This document shows positions 1 to 15,000 of a stretch of DNA of 64,000 bases, in pieces (the first letter of the stretch is position 1; every line of letters starts with the position of its first letter). Source of the stretch: Halosegnis rubeus (GTDB taxonomy: Archaea; Halobacteriota; Halobacteria; Halobacteriales; Haloarculaceae); assembly GCF_009184545.1 (NCBI RefSeq), contig NZ_QJOW01000007.1:48350-112349 (forward strand). Reading direction: 5' to 3'. Below the pieces are notes generated by a model that ran no database searches, had not been told where the DNA came from, and saw only the letters and a list, made by a program, of their open reading frames with translations. A program made the position numbers and the translations under genes.

Positions 1-2
1 GC

Positions 3-3000
3 GAACACGGGGAAGGGTTCGCGCCGATCGGTGGGCTGTTTGGCATCGACAGCGGTGCCGCATTTAGTGGCTCGCTCGACGGCGGCGGCCACACGATATC
101 GAACCTGTCGATCGATCAGAGTGCGACTACAAAAAACGAGCTCGGGTTCGTCGGGACACTGGAATCGGGTGGTGTGGTTCGGAACCTCGCTCTCACGAAC
201 GTCTCGGTCGTCGGTGACAGACACATCGGTGCGGTGGTCGGAGAAAGCGCTGGGACTGTCCAGAACGTCACCGTATCAGGGACGGTCGAGGGCCGCCAGG
301 AAATCGGTGGCGTCGTTGGGACTGTCACGTCTGGAGGGACTGTGAACAACGTCAGCGCGAGCGTGACTGTCACCGCGAGCGGGCAGTACGTCGGTGGGCT
401 CATCGGTGATCACCAGAGTTCGACGCCGGTGACCGACGTGAACGCCTCGGGGGCTGTCACCGGAACCAGCTACACTGGCGGCCTCGTCGGGCGGGCGCGG
501 ACCGGCGTCATCAACGCCTCCGCCAGCGGCGACGTGACGAGCACGTCCGGCGGGTACGCTGGCGGGCTTGTGGGATATTTGAACGCGTACGATGATGAGG
601 TGGTCAGAGCCGTCAAAGCGACAGGCAACGTCTCTGCAGGCAGTGCCCACGTGGGTGGGCTCGTCGGGTACGTGGACCAGAACTCGGGCAGTGATGAGGT
701 CACGATGTCCGACGCTCACGCCACCGGCGATGTCAATACGACGAATAGCGGTAGTAACGCGTACGTCGGCGGGCTCGTTGGTCGCTTCCACGAAAGCAGG
801 GATCTTACCGACGTCTCTGCCACCGGCGACGTTACCAGCGCAACTGGCAGCTATGTCGGCGGCTTGGTCGGTCGACTGCGAATGGAAAACGGTAATCAGG
901 TCGTCAGTAACGTCTCCGCGACCGGCAACGTCACCACCACGGGAGACAGGATTGGGGGATTGATCGGGAGCCACGAGGACGGTCAGACAATCAGCAACGC
1001 CACGGCGACCGGTGACGTGTCGACTGCGGGAGATTATGTCGGCGGGCTTGTCGGTAACACACGAGCGTCGATCACGAACGCCAGCGCAAGCGGTGAGGTC
1101 ACCACGGACGGACAGGAAGTCGGCGGGCTCGTGGGATACTTAGAGGCGCACTCCGACGAGGTGGTCAAGGCCGTCAAAGCGACAGGCAACGTCTCTGCTG
1201 GTAGTTCCAACGTGGGTGGGCTCATCGGGTACGTAGACCAGAGTTCGGACAGTGACGAAGTCACGATGTCTGACGCCCACGCCACCGGCGATGTCAGTAC
1301 GACGTACGATGCTGGAGGTAACGCACAGGTGGGCGGGCTCGTTGGTCGCTTCCACGAAAGCAGAGACCTCACGAACGTCTCTGCCACCGGCGACGTTACC
1401 AGTGCAACTGGCAACTATGTCGGTGGCCTGATTGGCCGGCTCCAAATGGAAAACGGCAATCAGATTGTCAGCAACGCCTTCGCGACCGGGGCTGTCACCT
1501 CCACGGGAGACAGGGTCGGTGGGCTCATGGGCGATTCTAACGGGATCATCACCGACTCGTACGCTCACGGTGCTGTCAGCACCACAGGGCAGCGGGTCGG
1601 TGGACTGGTCGGGAGCCACCAGGATGGGCCGATCAGGAATGTCACGGCGACCGGCGACGTGTCGACTACGGGACGCAAAGTCGGCGGGCTCGTCGGCTAC
1701 ACACAAACGTCCGTCACGAACGCCAGCGCGAGTGGTGAGGTCACCACTGATGGGCAGGAAGTTGGCGGGCTTGTTGGAGAGCTGGACGCGCACTCCGACG
1801 AGGAGGTCAGGACTGTCACGGCGACAGGCAACGTCTCTACAGGTAGCTACTACGTAGGTGGGCTCATCGGGTTCATAGACCAGAGCGGTACCAACGCTCA
1901 GTATCACGAAGTCACGATGTCTGACGCCCACGCCACCGGCGATGTCAGTACGACGTACGATGCTGGAGGTAACGCGTTCGTCGGCGGGCTTGTTGGTGAC
2001 TTCCGAGATAGCAGGGATCTCACAACCGTCTCTGCCACCGGCGACGTTACCAGTACAACCGGCAGCTATGTCGGTGGCCTGGTTGGCCGGCTCCGATTGG
2101 ATAACGTCAATCAGATTGTTAATAATGCCTCCGCGACTGGCAACGTCACCACCTCCGGGACCTACGTCGGCGGATTGATCGGGAGCCACGAGGGCGGTCA
2201 GACAATCAGCAACGTCAGGGCGACCGGTGACGTGTCGACTGCGGGAGATTATGTCGGCGGGCTTGTCGGCCGGACACGGGCCTCTATCACGAACGCTACC
2301 GCGAGTGGTGAGGTCACCACCAATGGACAGCGAGTCGGCGGGCTTGTGGGGTATCTGGACGCATACTCCGACGAGGAAGTGAGGACTGTCACGGCGACGG
2401 GCAACGTCTCCGCTGGCGGGCAATACGTAGGTGGGCTCATCGGGTACGTGGACCGGAGTGGCACCAACGCTCAGTATCATGAAGTCGCGATGTCTGACGC
2501 CCACGCCACCGGCAACGTTACCACGACGTACGCCGGGGCTAGCAACGCCTACGTGGGCGGACTCGTCGGCCGCTTCCGCGATAGCAAACACGTCTCCGAC
2601 GTCTCCGCCACCGGCGACGTCACAAGTGAAAGTGGGAACGAAGTCGGTGGCTTGATCGGCCGACTCCGACAGGACAGCACGGCGTATGACCTCAGGAACG
2701 CCTCTGCGACCGGCGATGTCACTACCACGGGTCAAAAAGTCGGCGGACTGATTGGGTATCATACTGGTGGTAGCGTCGAAACCTCATACGCACGAGGGAA
2801 CGTCTCCACCGATGGTGACCACGTGGGTGGACTCATCGGCCAGTCTACCAACCTTGTTGCCGACTCGTACGCGCGCGGTGACGTCACCAGCTCGGGGGAC
2901 GAAGTCGGTGGACTCGTCGGTCGTCACGGCGATGAAGCGACTCGCGTGTACGCCAGCGGACGCGTCGAGGGCGGGAGCACCGTCGGCGGACTCGTCGGGA

Positions 3001-6000
3001 ACAACAACGGAGCACTCTCGGACGCCTACTGGGATAGAGGCGCGACCAACCAGACGACCGCGACCGGAAGCGGCCCGTCGGAGGGCGCGACCGGCTACGG
3101 GACAGTCGGTGACTCCCGCGCGCTGAAGATGCAGGGCCGAGCGCCGACGACATTCATGAAGTCGTTGAACTACACGTCGCCGTGGAAGCTCACGAGTACG
3201 TATCCGGTCTTCCAGCGGGAGTCGAATACGACCGGGCCCTCGATTTCGCCTATTGGCTCGATGGAGGCCTCCGACACGACAGCACTGCAGACCGAGCAGA
3301 CGACGATCGACGTCACCGCGACGGTCGACGGTAACCCTGCTGACGCAGGCTATGTGATCCGTGTCGACAACGCGGACGGCCTCACCGAACTCGCGGACGC
3401 CGGGGCCGTGACCGACGCGAACGGCACTGCAACGTTCACCTTCGCCGAATCAGCAATCGGGACGTTCACGCCGGGGTTCAGCGCGGCTGGTGAATCGACC
3501 GTCTCGACGACCGCGACGGTCGAGGTGGAGCCGGGCACAGTGCGGACGTACACTCGTGATGACGGCACCGAGCTGACGGCGACGTATCCCGGTAACGGGA
3601 CGGACACGGGCCCGTACCTCCTTGACTCGCTCGCGGATCTCCAAGCGATCAACATCAACGCGACCACGCGTGGTGAACAGTACCGACTCGCCGAGGATAT
3701 CGACACGTCGGCGACGAACAACGCCTCCTGGAACAGCGGCAGCGGCTTCGAGCCGATTGCGGGTGAGAGCGGAACATTCGACGGTACGCTCGACGGAGAC
3801 GGGCACACAATCTCGAATCTATCTGTCAATCGGAGCGACACGAGTACGGCTGGGCTCATCGGCACGCTCGATTCGAACGGGGTGATCCGGAATCTGACGC
3901 TTCAGGACGCCTCGATCACTGGGAACGACGACCTCGGTGTGATAGCCGGGACCAGCGACGGAACGATCCAGAACCTGACCATCGAGAACGCCTCTGTCAC
4001 CGGGAACAACGACCTCGGTGTGGCAGTCGGAATCAACAACGGCAGAGTCGAGAACGTCACCGCTTCAGGGACCATCAGCGGAAACGATCGGATTGGTGGT
4101 CTCGTCGGGACGATTGAGGCCAGCGGGACTGTCACCGGTGCAACCACCACCGCGACTGCAAGCGGCAGCCAGTCTATCGGCGGACTGGTCGGGGAGAGTA
4201 GCGGCGCGGTGAACAACGCCAGTGCGAGCGGGACTGTCACCGCGACCGGGCAGTACGCTGGTGGTCTCATCGGCGATCACCAGAGTTCGACGCCGGTGAC
4301 TGACGTGAACGCCTCGGGGGCTGTCACCGGAACCAGCTACACTGGCGGGCTGATCGGGCGGGGGCAGGCTGACGTTATCAACGCCTCCGCCAACGGCGAC
4401 GTGACGAGCACGTCCGGCGACCGGGTTGGTGGATTGATCGGCAATCACAATCCCAATCAGGCGGCGACGATCAGGAACGTCTCGGCATCGGGTAACGTGT
4501 CGGGCAGCGGCAACCGGGTCGGTGGACTGGTCGGTACTTCGGAGTCTGGCAACCAGATTACTGTCTCTAACGTTCACGCCACAGGGGATGTCGCCACAAC
4601 AAACACTGGCACGTACGCGTACGCCGGGGGACTCTTCGGTCGACTTCGACACGCGACCGACGTGACAGACGTCTCTGCTACCGGTGATGTCAACGCTTCC
4701 AGTACGCCCGGAAACGGTCGCCGAGTTGGCGGACTAGCCGGCGAACTCCACCACGATTCAGCTAATTACATCCTGACGAATGCCTCGGCCAACGGTGACG
4801 TTGACGCGACGGGAGAGAAAGTCGGCGGGCTGATCGGGTATCATGATAAAGGGAGGACGATTAATAACGTTACTGCAACGGGCGACGTGTCAACTGTGGG
4901 AAAGAAGGTCGGCGGATTACTCGGAGAGACGGACGCTAGCGTCATCCGAGAGTCGTCCGCCAGCGGTGACGTGACGAGCACGTCCGGCGACCGGGTTGGT
5001 GGATTGATCGGCAATCACAATCCCAATCAGGCGGCGACAATCAGGAACGTCTCGGCATCGGGTAACGTATCGACCAGTGGCCAGAAGGTCGGTGGGCTGG
5101 TCGGCAGCTCAGATACTAACGACCAGATTACCGTCTCTAACGCCCACGCTACGGGTGACGTCAACGCGACAGAGACCGGCACGAACTCGTACGTCGGGGG
5201 ACTCTTCGGTCGACTTCGACACGCTGTCGACGTGACAAACGTCTCCGCCACCGGTGACGTTTCGGCTCAAGACAACTCCTATGGTCGCCAAGTCGGCGGA
5301 CTGTTTGGCGAACTCCACCACGATTCAGCTAATTACATCCTGACGAATGCCTCGGCCAACGGTGACGTTGACGCGACGGGACAGCGAGTCGGCGGGCTCA
5401 TCGGCTACCACCAGAACGGTGAGGTGGTGAGAGACGCCACCGCGACTGGCGATGTGTCGGGTGGCGCTGGTTACGCGGGTGGACTGATTGGCGATCATAC
5501 GAACGGTGAGACAATTGAAAACGTCTCTGCGATTGGTGACGTCGCCAGTGACGGCGACTACACAGGCGGACTGTTCGGACGTGTAAGTGCGAGCGTGAGC
5601 AACTCCTCAGCTAGTGGGACCGTGACGAGCACCTCCGGTGGGTACGTGGGCGGATTGGTCGGCCAATACAACCCTAGTCAGGCGGCAACAATCGCGAACG
5701 TCTCGGCGTCGGGTGACGTGTCAACCAGCGGCAATCGGGTCGGCGGATTGGTCGGCCAAGCGTTTTCGGGTTCTAACAAGCCGATCACCGTCTCTGATGC
5801 TCATGCTTCGGGCGCAGTCAACGCGACGGACGCTGGAAACACTGCTTACGCTGGCGGGCTTGTCGGGGAGTTCCAGAACGCAGGAAACCTAACAGATGTA
5901 TCCGCGACCGGCGACGTTTCTGCTCAAGCCAGCGCCGACGGCAGAGATGTTGGCGGATTGGTCGGCTCGCTCCAGCACAATTCGGGAAGCTATGTCGTGG

Positions 6001-9000
6001 CGAACGCCTCGGCGACCGGTAACGTCAACGCGACGGGACAGCGAGTCGGCGGACTGATTGGGAATCTCAAGGGTGGAAGGAGCGTTGAAGCCTCGTACGC
6101 CAAGGGAGACGTTTCCACAAGCGGTGACACTGCCGGCGGACTCATCGGACAATCTGTTGAGGTGCCCATCACCGATTCGTACGCGCGCGGTGATGTCAAC
6201 AGTTCGGGAAACAATGTGGGCGGCCTCGTTGGTTACACAACAGCAGATATCACGAACGCCAGTGCGAGCGGCGATGTGACGAGCACGTCTGGCAGACACG
6301 TGGGTGGACTGATCGGGCAATGGAAATTGAACGCTGATGATGGCCGCTTTGGTTCATCCTCATCAGCACTGGCAGGTCATCAGATGGTGAACGCAACCGC
6401 ATCGGGCAATGTCAGTGCAGATAATAAATATATTGGTGGGCTAGTTGGACAGGTGTCTTCAGGGTCTGACTGCGCACGCGAGTTTGTTGACTTCGGAATT
6501 GCTTGTCGTAGCGGCACACAGGTACGTGGATATGCGCCGATATCTGACGCGCATGCTACCGGTGATGTCAACACGACATACGATGGTGATGGTAATGGAG
6601 ATGCGCACGTGGGCGGGCTTATTGGCGGCATGGAAGGAGCCAGACAGCTCACCAATCTCTCCGCCAGCGGTGAGGTCACGAGTGCCAGCGGGGACCGCGT
6701 TGGTGGCTTGATTGGAAATGTAAATCACGCGGACGGAAACTATGGCATCACAAACGCTTCTGCGACCGGGAACGTGAGTACTACGGGGCAGAATGTCGGC
6801 GGGTTGATTGGGCGATATTTCGGTGGCGGTAGCGTCGAAACCTCGTACGCACGCGGCAACGTTTCCACCTCCGGGAACTACGTTGGCGGGCTCATCGGAT
6901 CTACTTCTGAGCCCATCACCGATTCGTACGCGCGTGGTGACGTCAACAGTTCGGGAGACGCTGTCGGGGGGCTCGTCGGGTCCACGACCGGGGATGTAAC
7001 TCGAACGTACGCCAGCGGACGCGTCAAGGGCGGTGGCAGCAGTGTCGGCGGCATAGTCGGGAGCAACGGTGGCACACTCTCGGACGCCTACTGGGACAAG
7101 GGCGCGACCAACCAGACGACCGCGACCGGAAGCGGCCCGTCGGAGGGCGCGACCGGCTACGGGACAGTCGGTGACACCCGTGCCCTGGAGATGCAGGGTC
7201 GGGCGCCGACGACATTCATGAAGTCGTTGAACTACACGTCGCCGTGGAAGCCCACGAGTACGTATCCGATCTTCCAACGGGAGTCGGAGACGGCCGGAAG
7301 TCTGCTCGCAACTGTCGACACCGTTGAAGCCACCGGCACAACCGGAGTTCAGACACAGCAGTTGACAGTCGAGGTCAACGCGACAATCAATGGCAGCCGT
7401 GTCGGCCCTGGATACTTCATCAACGTCTCGGATCCGAACGGCCTCGCCGAACTCGAAGGCCAAACAGCTCTGACCGATCGGAATGGCACCGCGACGTTCA
7501 TGTTCGCCGAACCGACGACTGGCACCTTCGAGCCGACGTTCGTTGCGGTGAGCGATTCGAGTGTCACGGCGACCACGACGGTGGTAGTGAACGAGGGAAC
7601 CGCACGAACCTACATCCGTGAGGACGGCACAGAACTGACCGCGGTGTACACTGGAAACGGTACCGCTGACAATCCGTACCTGATCGACTCACTTGCGGAT
7701 CTCCAGGCGATCGACAACAGCAGTGCTGCGCGTACCGACGCCTACCGGCTAGCCGCCGATATCGACGCGTCGGCGACGAACGATGCCTCTTGGAACGGTG
7801 GCGACGGGTTCGAATCGATCGGCAGTGTCTCCGGGGAGACGTTCGACGGCACGCTGGACGGCGACGGGCACACCATTTCGAATCTGTCGGTTAACCAGAG
7901 AGACACGAGCACAGCTGGGCTCGTTGGCAAGCTGAGCTCGGGCGGAACGATTCAGAATCTGACAATCCAGAACGCCTCGGTCACTGGGAGTGACGAACTT
8001 GGTGTGATAGCCGGGACCAGCGACGGAACGATCCAGAACCTAACCGTCGCGAACGCCTCGGTGAACGGGAATAACGACCTCGGCGTGGCAGTCGGAACCA
8101 ACGACGGCACGGTCCAGAACGTGTCCGGTTCGGGGACCGTCAGCGGGAACGATCGGATTGGTGGTCTCGTTGGAACCGTCAATAGTGGCGGTGTCGTCAC
8201 CGAAGCGACTGCAACGGCGGCCGCAAACGGGAGCCAGTCCGTCGGCGGACTGGTGGGACAGAGTAGCGGGACGGTGAACAACGCCAGTGCGAGCGGGACT
8301 GTCACCGCGACCGGGCAGTACGCTGGTGGACTCATCGGCTATCATCAGAGTTTGACGTCGGTGACCGACGTGAACGCATCCGGATCTGTCACCGGGACAA
8401 GCAACACTGGCGGGCTAATCGGTTGGGGAGAGGCGAACGTAATTAACGCCTCCGCCGGCGGCGACGTGAACGGCACGTCTGGCGATGATGTCGGCGGCCT
8501 CGTCGGGTATTGGAATGTGCGTGAAAGCGGTCAGCGCATAACGAACGTCACCGCCTCGGGGAACGTTTCTGCGGATGGACAGCAGGTCGGTGGACTCGTC
8601 GGATTCGTCGACAAGGATGAGTCTGGTACTGCGTATTCCAGCAAGATTTCCAACGCACACGCTACCGGCGATGTTAGCGCAACAGGCCGGCGAGTTGGCG
8701 GGCTTGTCGGACTGTTTGAGGAGAGCCAAGATCTCAGTAATGTCTCGGCTGCCGGCGATGTCACAGGAGGTAGCTTGCAAGTTGGTGGCCTAGTCGGGGT
8801 ACTGAATCACGCAGACGGGGCGTATGTCGTCAGAAACGCCTCGGCGACCGGCAATGTCACAGCTACGGGACGACGAGTTGGTGGACTGATCGGTGATATA
8901 GTTCGTGGCGGTGTCAAGAACTCGTACGCACGAGGGGACGTCTCCACCACTGGTGACAATGTAGGTGGGCTCATCGGGCGCTCTAATGACGGCGGGCCTA

Positions 9001-12000
9001 TTGAGGATTCGTACGCGCGCGGTGATGTCACCAGTTCGGGGGATACTGTGGGCGGGCTTGTCGGAAGCACAAATACTGATGTAACCCAGGTGTACGCCAG
9101 CGGACGCGTCAAGGGCGGGAGCAGTGTCGGCGGACTCGTTGGCTCCGGTGGCACACTCGCGGACGCCTACTGGGACAAGGGTGCGACTAACCAGACGGAT
9201 GCCACCGGAAGCGGCACACCGGCTGGAGCCACCGGCTTCGGCATAGTGGGTGACAACACCCGCGCTCTGAAGATGCAGGGTCGCGCCCCGACGCAATTCA
9301 TGGCAGCGTTGGACTACACGTCACCGTGGAAGCTCACGAGCACGTATCCGATCTTCCAGCGGGAGTCGAACACGAGTGGAAGCCTGGTTGCACCCGTCGA
9401 CACGATTGAAGCTACCGGCACAACGGCGGTTCAGACACAGCGGATAACAGTTGGGGTCAACGCGACGATCAACGGCAGTCGCGTCGGTCCAGGATACCTC
9501 ATCAACGTCTCAGATCCGAGTGATATCGCCGAACTCGAAGGCCAAACGGCTCTGACAGATCAGAATGGCACTGCGACGTTCACGTTCGCCGAACCGAACG
9601 TCGGGACATTCAAACCAGAGTTCGAAGCGGTGAGCGAGCCGAGTGTTACGGTGACCGCGACGGTGGAGGTAAAAGACGGAGCAGCACGGACCTATACCCG
9701 CGAAGACGGCACCGAGTTGACCGCGGTGTATCGCGGAAACGGGACGACCGACAGTCCCTACGAGGTTGACTCGCTGGCTGATCTCCAGGCGATTGACAAC
9801 AGCACCGCGGCACACGGTGATCACTACGCGTTGATCACGAATATCGACGCGTCTAGCACCAGTGAGTCGTCGTGGAATGGTGGCAGCGGGTTTGAGTCGA
9901 TTGCGGCTGACACTAACGAGGCATTCACTGGCACACTCGACGGCAACGGGCACACGATATCGAATCTCTCGGTTGACCGAAGCGGAGCGAACAGAGCAGG
10001 CCTCGTCGGCAATCTCGGTTCGGACGGATCGATTCAGAACCTGACGATTCAGAACGCCTCGATCACCGGGAACAACGGCGCCGGAGCCGCAGTCGGGACC
10101 AGCGCCGGTACTGTCGAGAACGTCACCACCTCGGGAACGGTCAACGGAAACGATCGGGTTGGTGGCCTCATCGGCGAAACTATTGCTGATGGTGTTATTA
10201 CTGGCTCGACTGCATCCGTGAATACATCCGGAAACCAGGCTATCGGCGGACTGGTCGGACAGAGTAGCGGCGCGGTGAACAACGCCAGCGCGAGCGGGGA
10301 AGTCACTGCGACCAGCAAGTATGCTGGCGGACTCATCGGTGATCACCAGAGTACGACGCCGGTGACCGACGTGAACGCGTCCGGAACCGTTAGTGGCACT
10401 GGAAGTGTAGGTGGTCTAATTGGTCGGACAAACATATCTCTCAGGAACGCCACTGCCAGCGGCGACGTCAACGGTACTACCGCTGAAAATAAAGGTCAGA
10501 TTGGTGGGCTAATAGGAGAGCTCCGTGTAGACCAGCCGACGACGATATCAGACACGACTGCCACCGGAGCGGTCTCTGCGGATAATAAGTATGTGGGCGG
10601 TCTGATTGGGAACGCAGTAGGCGGGGATACCGCCCCCATCAACATCTCGGGTGCCCGGGCGCGTGGGACAGTAACACAGACGGATTCGACGATTGGGAGT
10701 GTACGAGCTGGAGGCCTCGTTGGACGGCTCAGGTACGGTGGGAATGTCACCAATGTCTCTGCAACCGGCGATGTCACAAGCGAGGGCGGAAACCGTGTCG
10801 GTGGGCTGTTCGGTGAACTCAATCACAAATCTGCCTCGAGCACCGTAGCGAACGCCTCCGCAACCGGCGATGTCGACGCCACTACCGGGTCAAATGTCGG
10901 TGGACTGATTGGTGCATATATCGATGGAGGTACAATAAAAACCTCGTACGCACGAGGCAACGTCTCCACCTCCGGAGACAATGTCGGTGGCCTCGTCGGC
11001 GAAGCGAACGGAAATATAAAGCGCGTGTACGCCACCGGACGCGTCGAGGGCGATGGTACTGATATCGGCGGACTCGTCGGGATCAGTACCGGACAGCTCT
11101 CCGAGGCCTACTGGGACAAAGGCGCGACCGCCCAGACGGACGCGACCGGAAGCGGCACACCGGCTACAGTGACCGGCTACGGATTGGTCGGCGACACCAC
11201 GCCGGCACCGCGGATGCAAGGCAGAGCAGCGACTGAGTTTATGTCCGGGCTGGACTACACGACCACTTGGAACACCACGCGAGGCTATCCAGTCTTGCAG
11301 GCACAAACGACCGGAACCAAACAGCTACCTCGCACGGTTGACAGGGTCGAGGCCACAAACGCGAGTGGGGTTCAGTCAGAGCAGTTCTCGATCGCTGTCA
11401 CGGTAACGACGACTGGCACCAGCACGGCTGAGGGGCTCATCGTGGGCGTTCGGGACGCCGCCGGTCTCACCAGCCTCGATAACGCCACGGCCGTGACGAA
11501 CGAGACGGGGACCGCGACGTTCACCATCACCGAATCGTCGCCGGACACGTACAGTCCGACATTTAGCGTAGTCGGCAATTCGACTGCAACGACAAACGCG
11601 ACGATCACCGTGGACAATGGAGCGGTGCGAACCTACACCCGCGAAGACAACACGGAGTTGACGGCGGTGTACCGCGGGAACGGGACGCCCGACAGTCCGT
11701 ACCTGATCGACACACTCGCCGATCTCCAGTCGATCAACATCGACTCCACAACGCGGGGCGAGCACTACCAACTGGCGGCCGACATTAACGCGTCCGCCAC
11801 CAACGAGTCGTCGTGGAACGGTGGTCGTGGGTTCGAGCCGATTACAGACTTCACGGGCTCACTCGCCGGTGACAGGCACGTAATCTCAAACCTGTCGATC
11901 GATCGCGGAGATGAACCGAACGTCGGCCTGTTCGGCGACACCGACCCGGCCAGTAGCATTACCAACGTAACCCTTGCTAATCCTGCTGTCACAGGTCAAA

Positions 12001-15000
12001 TGGGAACCGGACCGCTCGTCGGCACACATGGAGGGTCGATCAGCCGGACTGTGGTGATCGGTGGAATGGCGACAACGGGAGCGAGCGGTGAGGCACACCT
12101 CGGCGGACTGGCTGGCGTGCTCGTCGCCGGTTCGGAGATCACCCAGTCACAGACGTCTGCGATTGTCGATGCGAACGGACAAAACGAAGCGGGTGGCCTC
12201 GTTGGGGATATGGATTCTGACGCTCGTGTCGAGCAAGTGTCCGCGACTGGTGGCGTCAAGAATGGGGGGAGCGAGATCGGTGGGCTGGCTGGTGATGCAA
12301 ACGACGGCTCCGAAATCGTTGGAGCGTTTGCCGCCGGAAACGTCTCGGGAACGAGTAATGTTGGTGGCCTCCTCGGTCGGCAAGACGGTGGTGCCGTAAC
12401 CGTCGAACTGGCATACTGGGACGAACAGTCGACCGGCCAGAGCAGCAGTGCAGGTGACACCGAAACTGCCCTGTCGACCGCCAAGATGCAGGGTCGGGCG
12501 GCGACCGAGTTCATGACCGGGCTGGACTACGCGACCACGTGGAACACTACGCGGGGCTATCCCGTCTTGCAGGCCCAGCCAGTCGGAACCGAACAGCCAC
12601 CTCGCACGGTCGACACGGTCACAGCTGTCAACGTGAGCGCGGTTCAGTCCGAGCAGGTCTCGATCCCGGTCACCGTGACGACGGCCGGCACCGAAACCGG
12701 CGAGGGATTCGTCATCGGTGTCCGAGACCACGACAAGCTCGGCGAGCTTGACGGCGCTACGGCCGTGACCGCCGAGAACGGGACCGCGACGTTCAGCTTT
12801 GCCGAATCGGTGAACGACAGTTACAATCTGACATTCGTCGTGTCCGGCGATCCGTCGGCCACGGCAAACGCGACGATACTCATCAAACAGGGAACGGTAC
12901 GCACGTACACCCGCGAAGACGACACAGACTTGACCGCAGTGTATGCGGGGGCTGGGACACCCGAGAGCCCATATCTTATTGACTCGCTCGCAGACCTCCA
13001 GGCGATCGATAACAGCAGCGCGGCCCGTAACGACCACTATCGGCTGGACGCAAATATCGACGCATCGGCGACGAACGATTCCTCATGGAACGGTGGCAGC
13101 GGGTTCGAGCCGATCGCGAGCGCTTCCGGGGAGACGTTCGACGGCTCCATCGACGGCGACGGGCACACGGTCTCGGGCCTGTCGGTCGACCGGACGGATG
13201 CGAACGCGGTCGGACTGGTCGGCGAACTCGGCACGACCGGTGTGATGTCGAACCTGACCGTCGCGAACGCCTCGGTCGCCGGAAACGACGACGTCGGCGT
13301 GGCAGTCGGAACAAGCGCCGGCACGGTCCGGAACGTCATCGCTTCGGGAACGGTCAGCGGGAACGATCGGATCGGTGGCCTCGTTGGTAACGTCGACACC
13401 GACGGTGTCGTCACCGACGCGACCGCGGCGGCGACTGCGAACGGAAGCCAAGCCATCGGCGGACTGGTCGGGAAGAGCAGCGGATCAGTGAACAACGCCA
13501 GTGCGAGTGGGACCGTCACCGCGAGCGCGGCGTACGCTGGCGGGCTCATCGGGCGTCACGCGACTACGACTCCGGTGGCTGACGTAAGCGCGTCCGGATC
13601 TGTTAACGGGACGAACTACGCTGGCGGGCTCGTCGGGTTCACGACCGGCGATGTGGCTCGGGCGTACGCCAGCGGTCTGGTCGAAGGCGGCAACAATGTC
13701 GGCGGACTCGTTGGCTCCGGTGGCACACTCGCGGACGCCTACTGGGACAAGGGTGCGACTAACCAGACGGATGCCACCGGAAGCGGCACACCGGCTGGAG
13801 CCACCGGCTATGGGTCTGTTGGAGACACCACGCCGGCACCGAGAATGCGGGGGCAAGCGGCGACCGAGTTCATGTCCGGGCTGGACTACGCGACCACGTG
13901 GAACACTACGCGGGGCTATCCCGTCTTGCAGGCCCAGCCAGTCGGAACCGAACAACCGCCTCGAACGATTCAGACGGTTGCGGCGGCCAACGTGAGCGCG
14001 GTTCAATCCGAGCAAGTCCCGATCTCGGTCACCGTGACGACGGCCAGCGCCGAGACCGCCGAGGGACTCATCGTAGGCGTTCGAGACACAGACGGCCTCG
14101 GCGAACTCGATACCGCAACAGCCGTGACCGGCGCGAACGGCATCGCGACGTTCACCGTCACCAAATCGAACGCTGGAACATTCACACCGACGTTTGACGT
14201 GGCTGGGTACCCCTCGGTCGTGGCAAACACGACGCTCACCGTAGAAACCGGCGTAGTGCGAACCTTCACCCGCGAGGACGGTGAAAAACTGACGGCGGCC
14301 GCCCCCGGCAACGGCACCGCCGACAGTCCGTACTTGATCGACTCACTCGCGGATCTTCAGGCAATCGACAACAGCACCAAAGCGCGTGAAGACCACTACC
14401 GGCTGGTAGCCGACATCGACGCATCTGTGACGAACAACACCTCGTGGAACGGTGGTAGCGGCTTCGAGCCGATTGGCGGTGCCACCGGGACGTTCACCGG
14501 CACGCTTGACGGCAATGGCTACGCGATCTCAGGCCTGTCGGTCAACCGGAGTGACGCGAGCACGGCCGGGCTCGTCGGCGAACTCGGCACGGACGGTGTG
14601 GTGACGAATCTGACCCTGCAAAACAGCTCGGTCACCGGGAGCGACAACGTCGGATCGGTGGTCGGGACGAGTGCCGGCAGCGTTCAAAACACGACCGCCT
14701 CCGGAACAGTCAACGGAAACGGCCGAGTCGGCGGACTCGTCGGAAATGTCACGCCGGCTGGCGCTATCACCGATTCTTCGGCGGCGGTGACTACCTCCGG
14801 GACACAACGCGTTGGCGGGCTGGCGGGAGAGAGCAGCGGCAGGGTTACCAACGCTACCGCCAGCGGGGCGGTCACCGCAGCCGACGGATACGCTGGTGGC
14901 CTCGTCGGAGCCCTCAACGCTCAGTCGAACGAATCCATCACGAACGTCTCCGCGATAGGGACCGTCTCCGCGGGCGGGCAGTACGTGGGTGGTCTGATCG

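Noticed and set aside
1140..2762. 540-residue minus-strand open frame inside the giant gene
   Set aside because: It is the antisense shadow of the repeats; its translation is Arg/Asp/Val-biased, repeats with the sense array and has no start or promoter signals.
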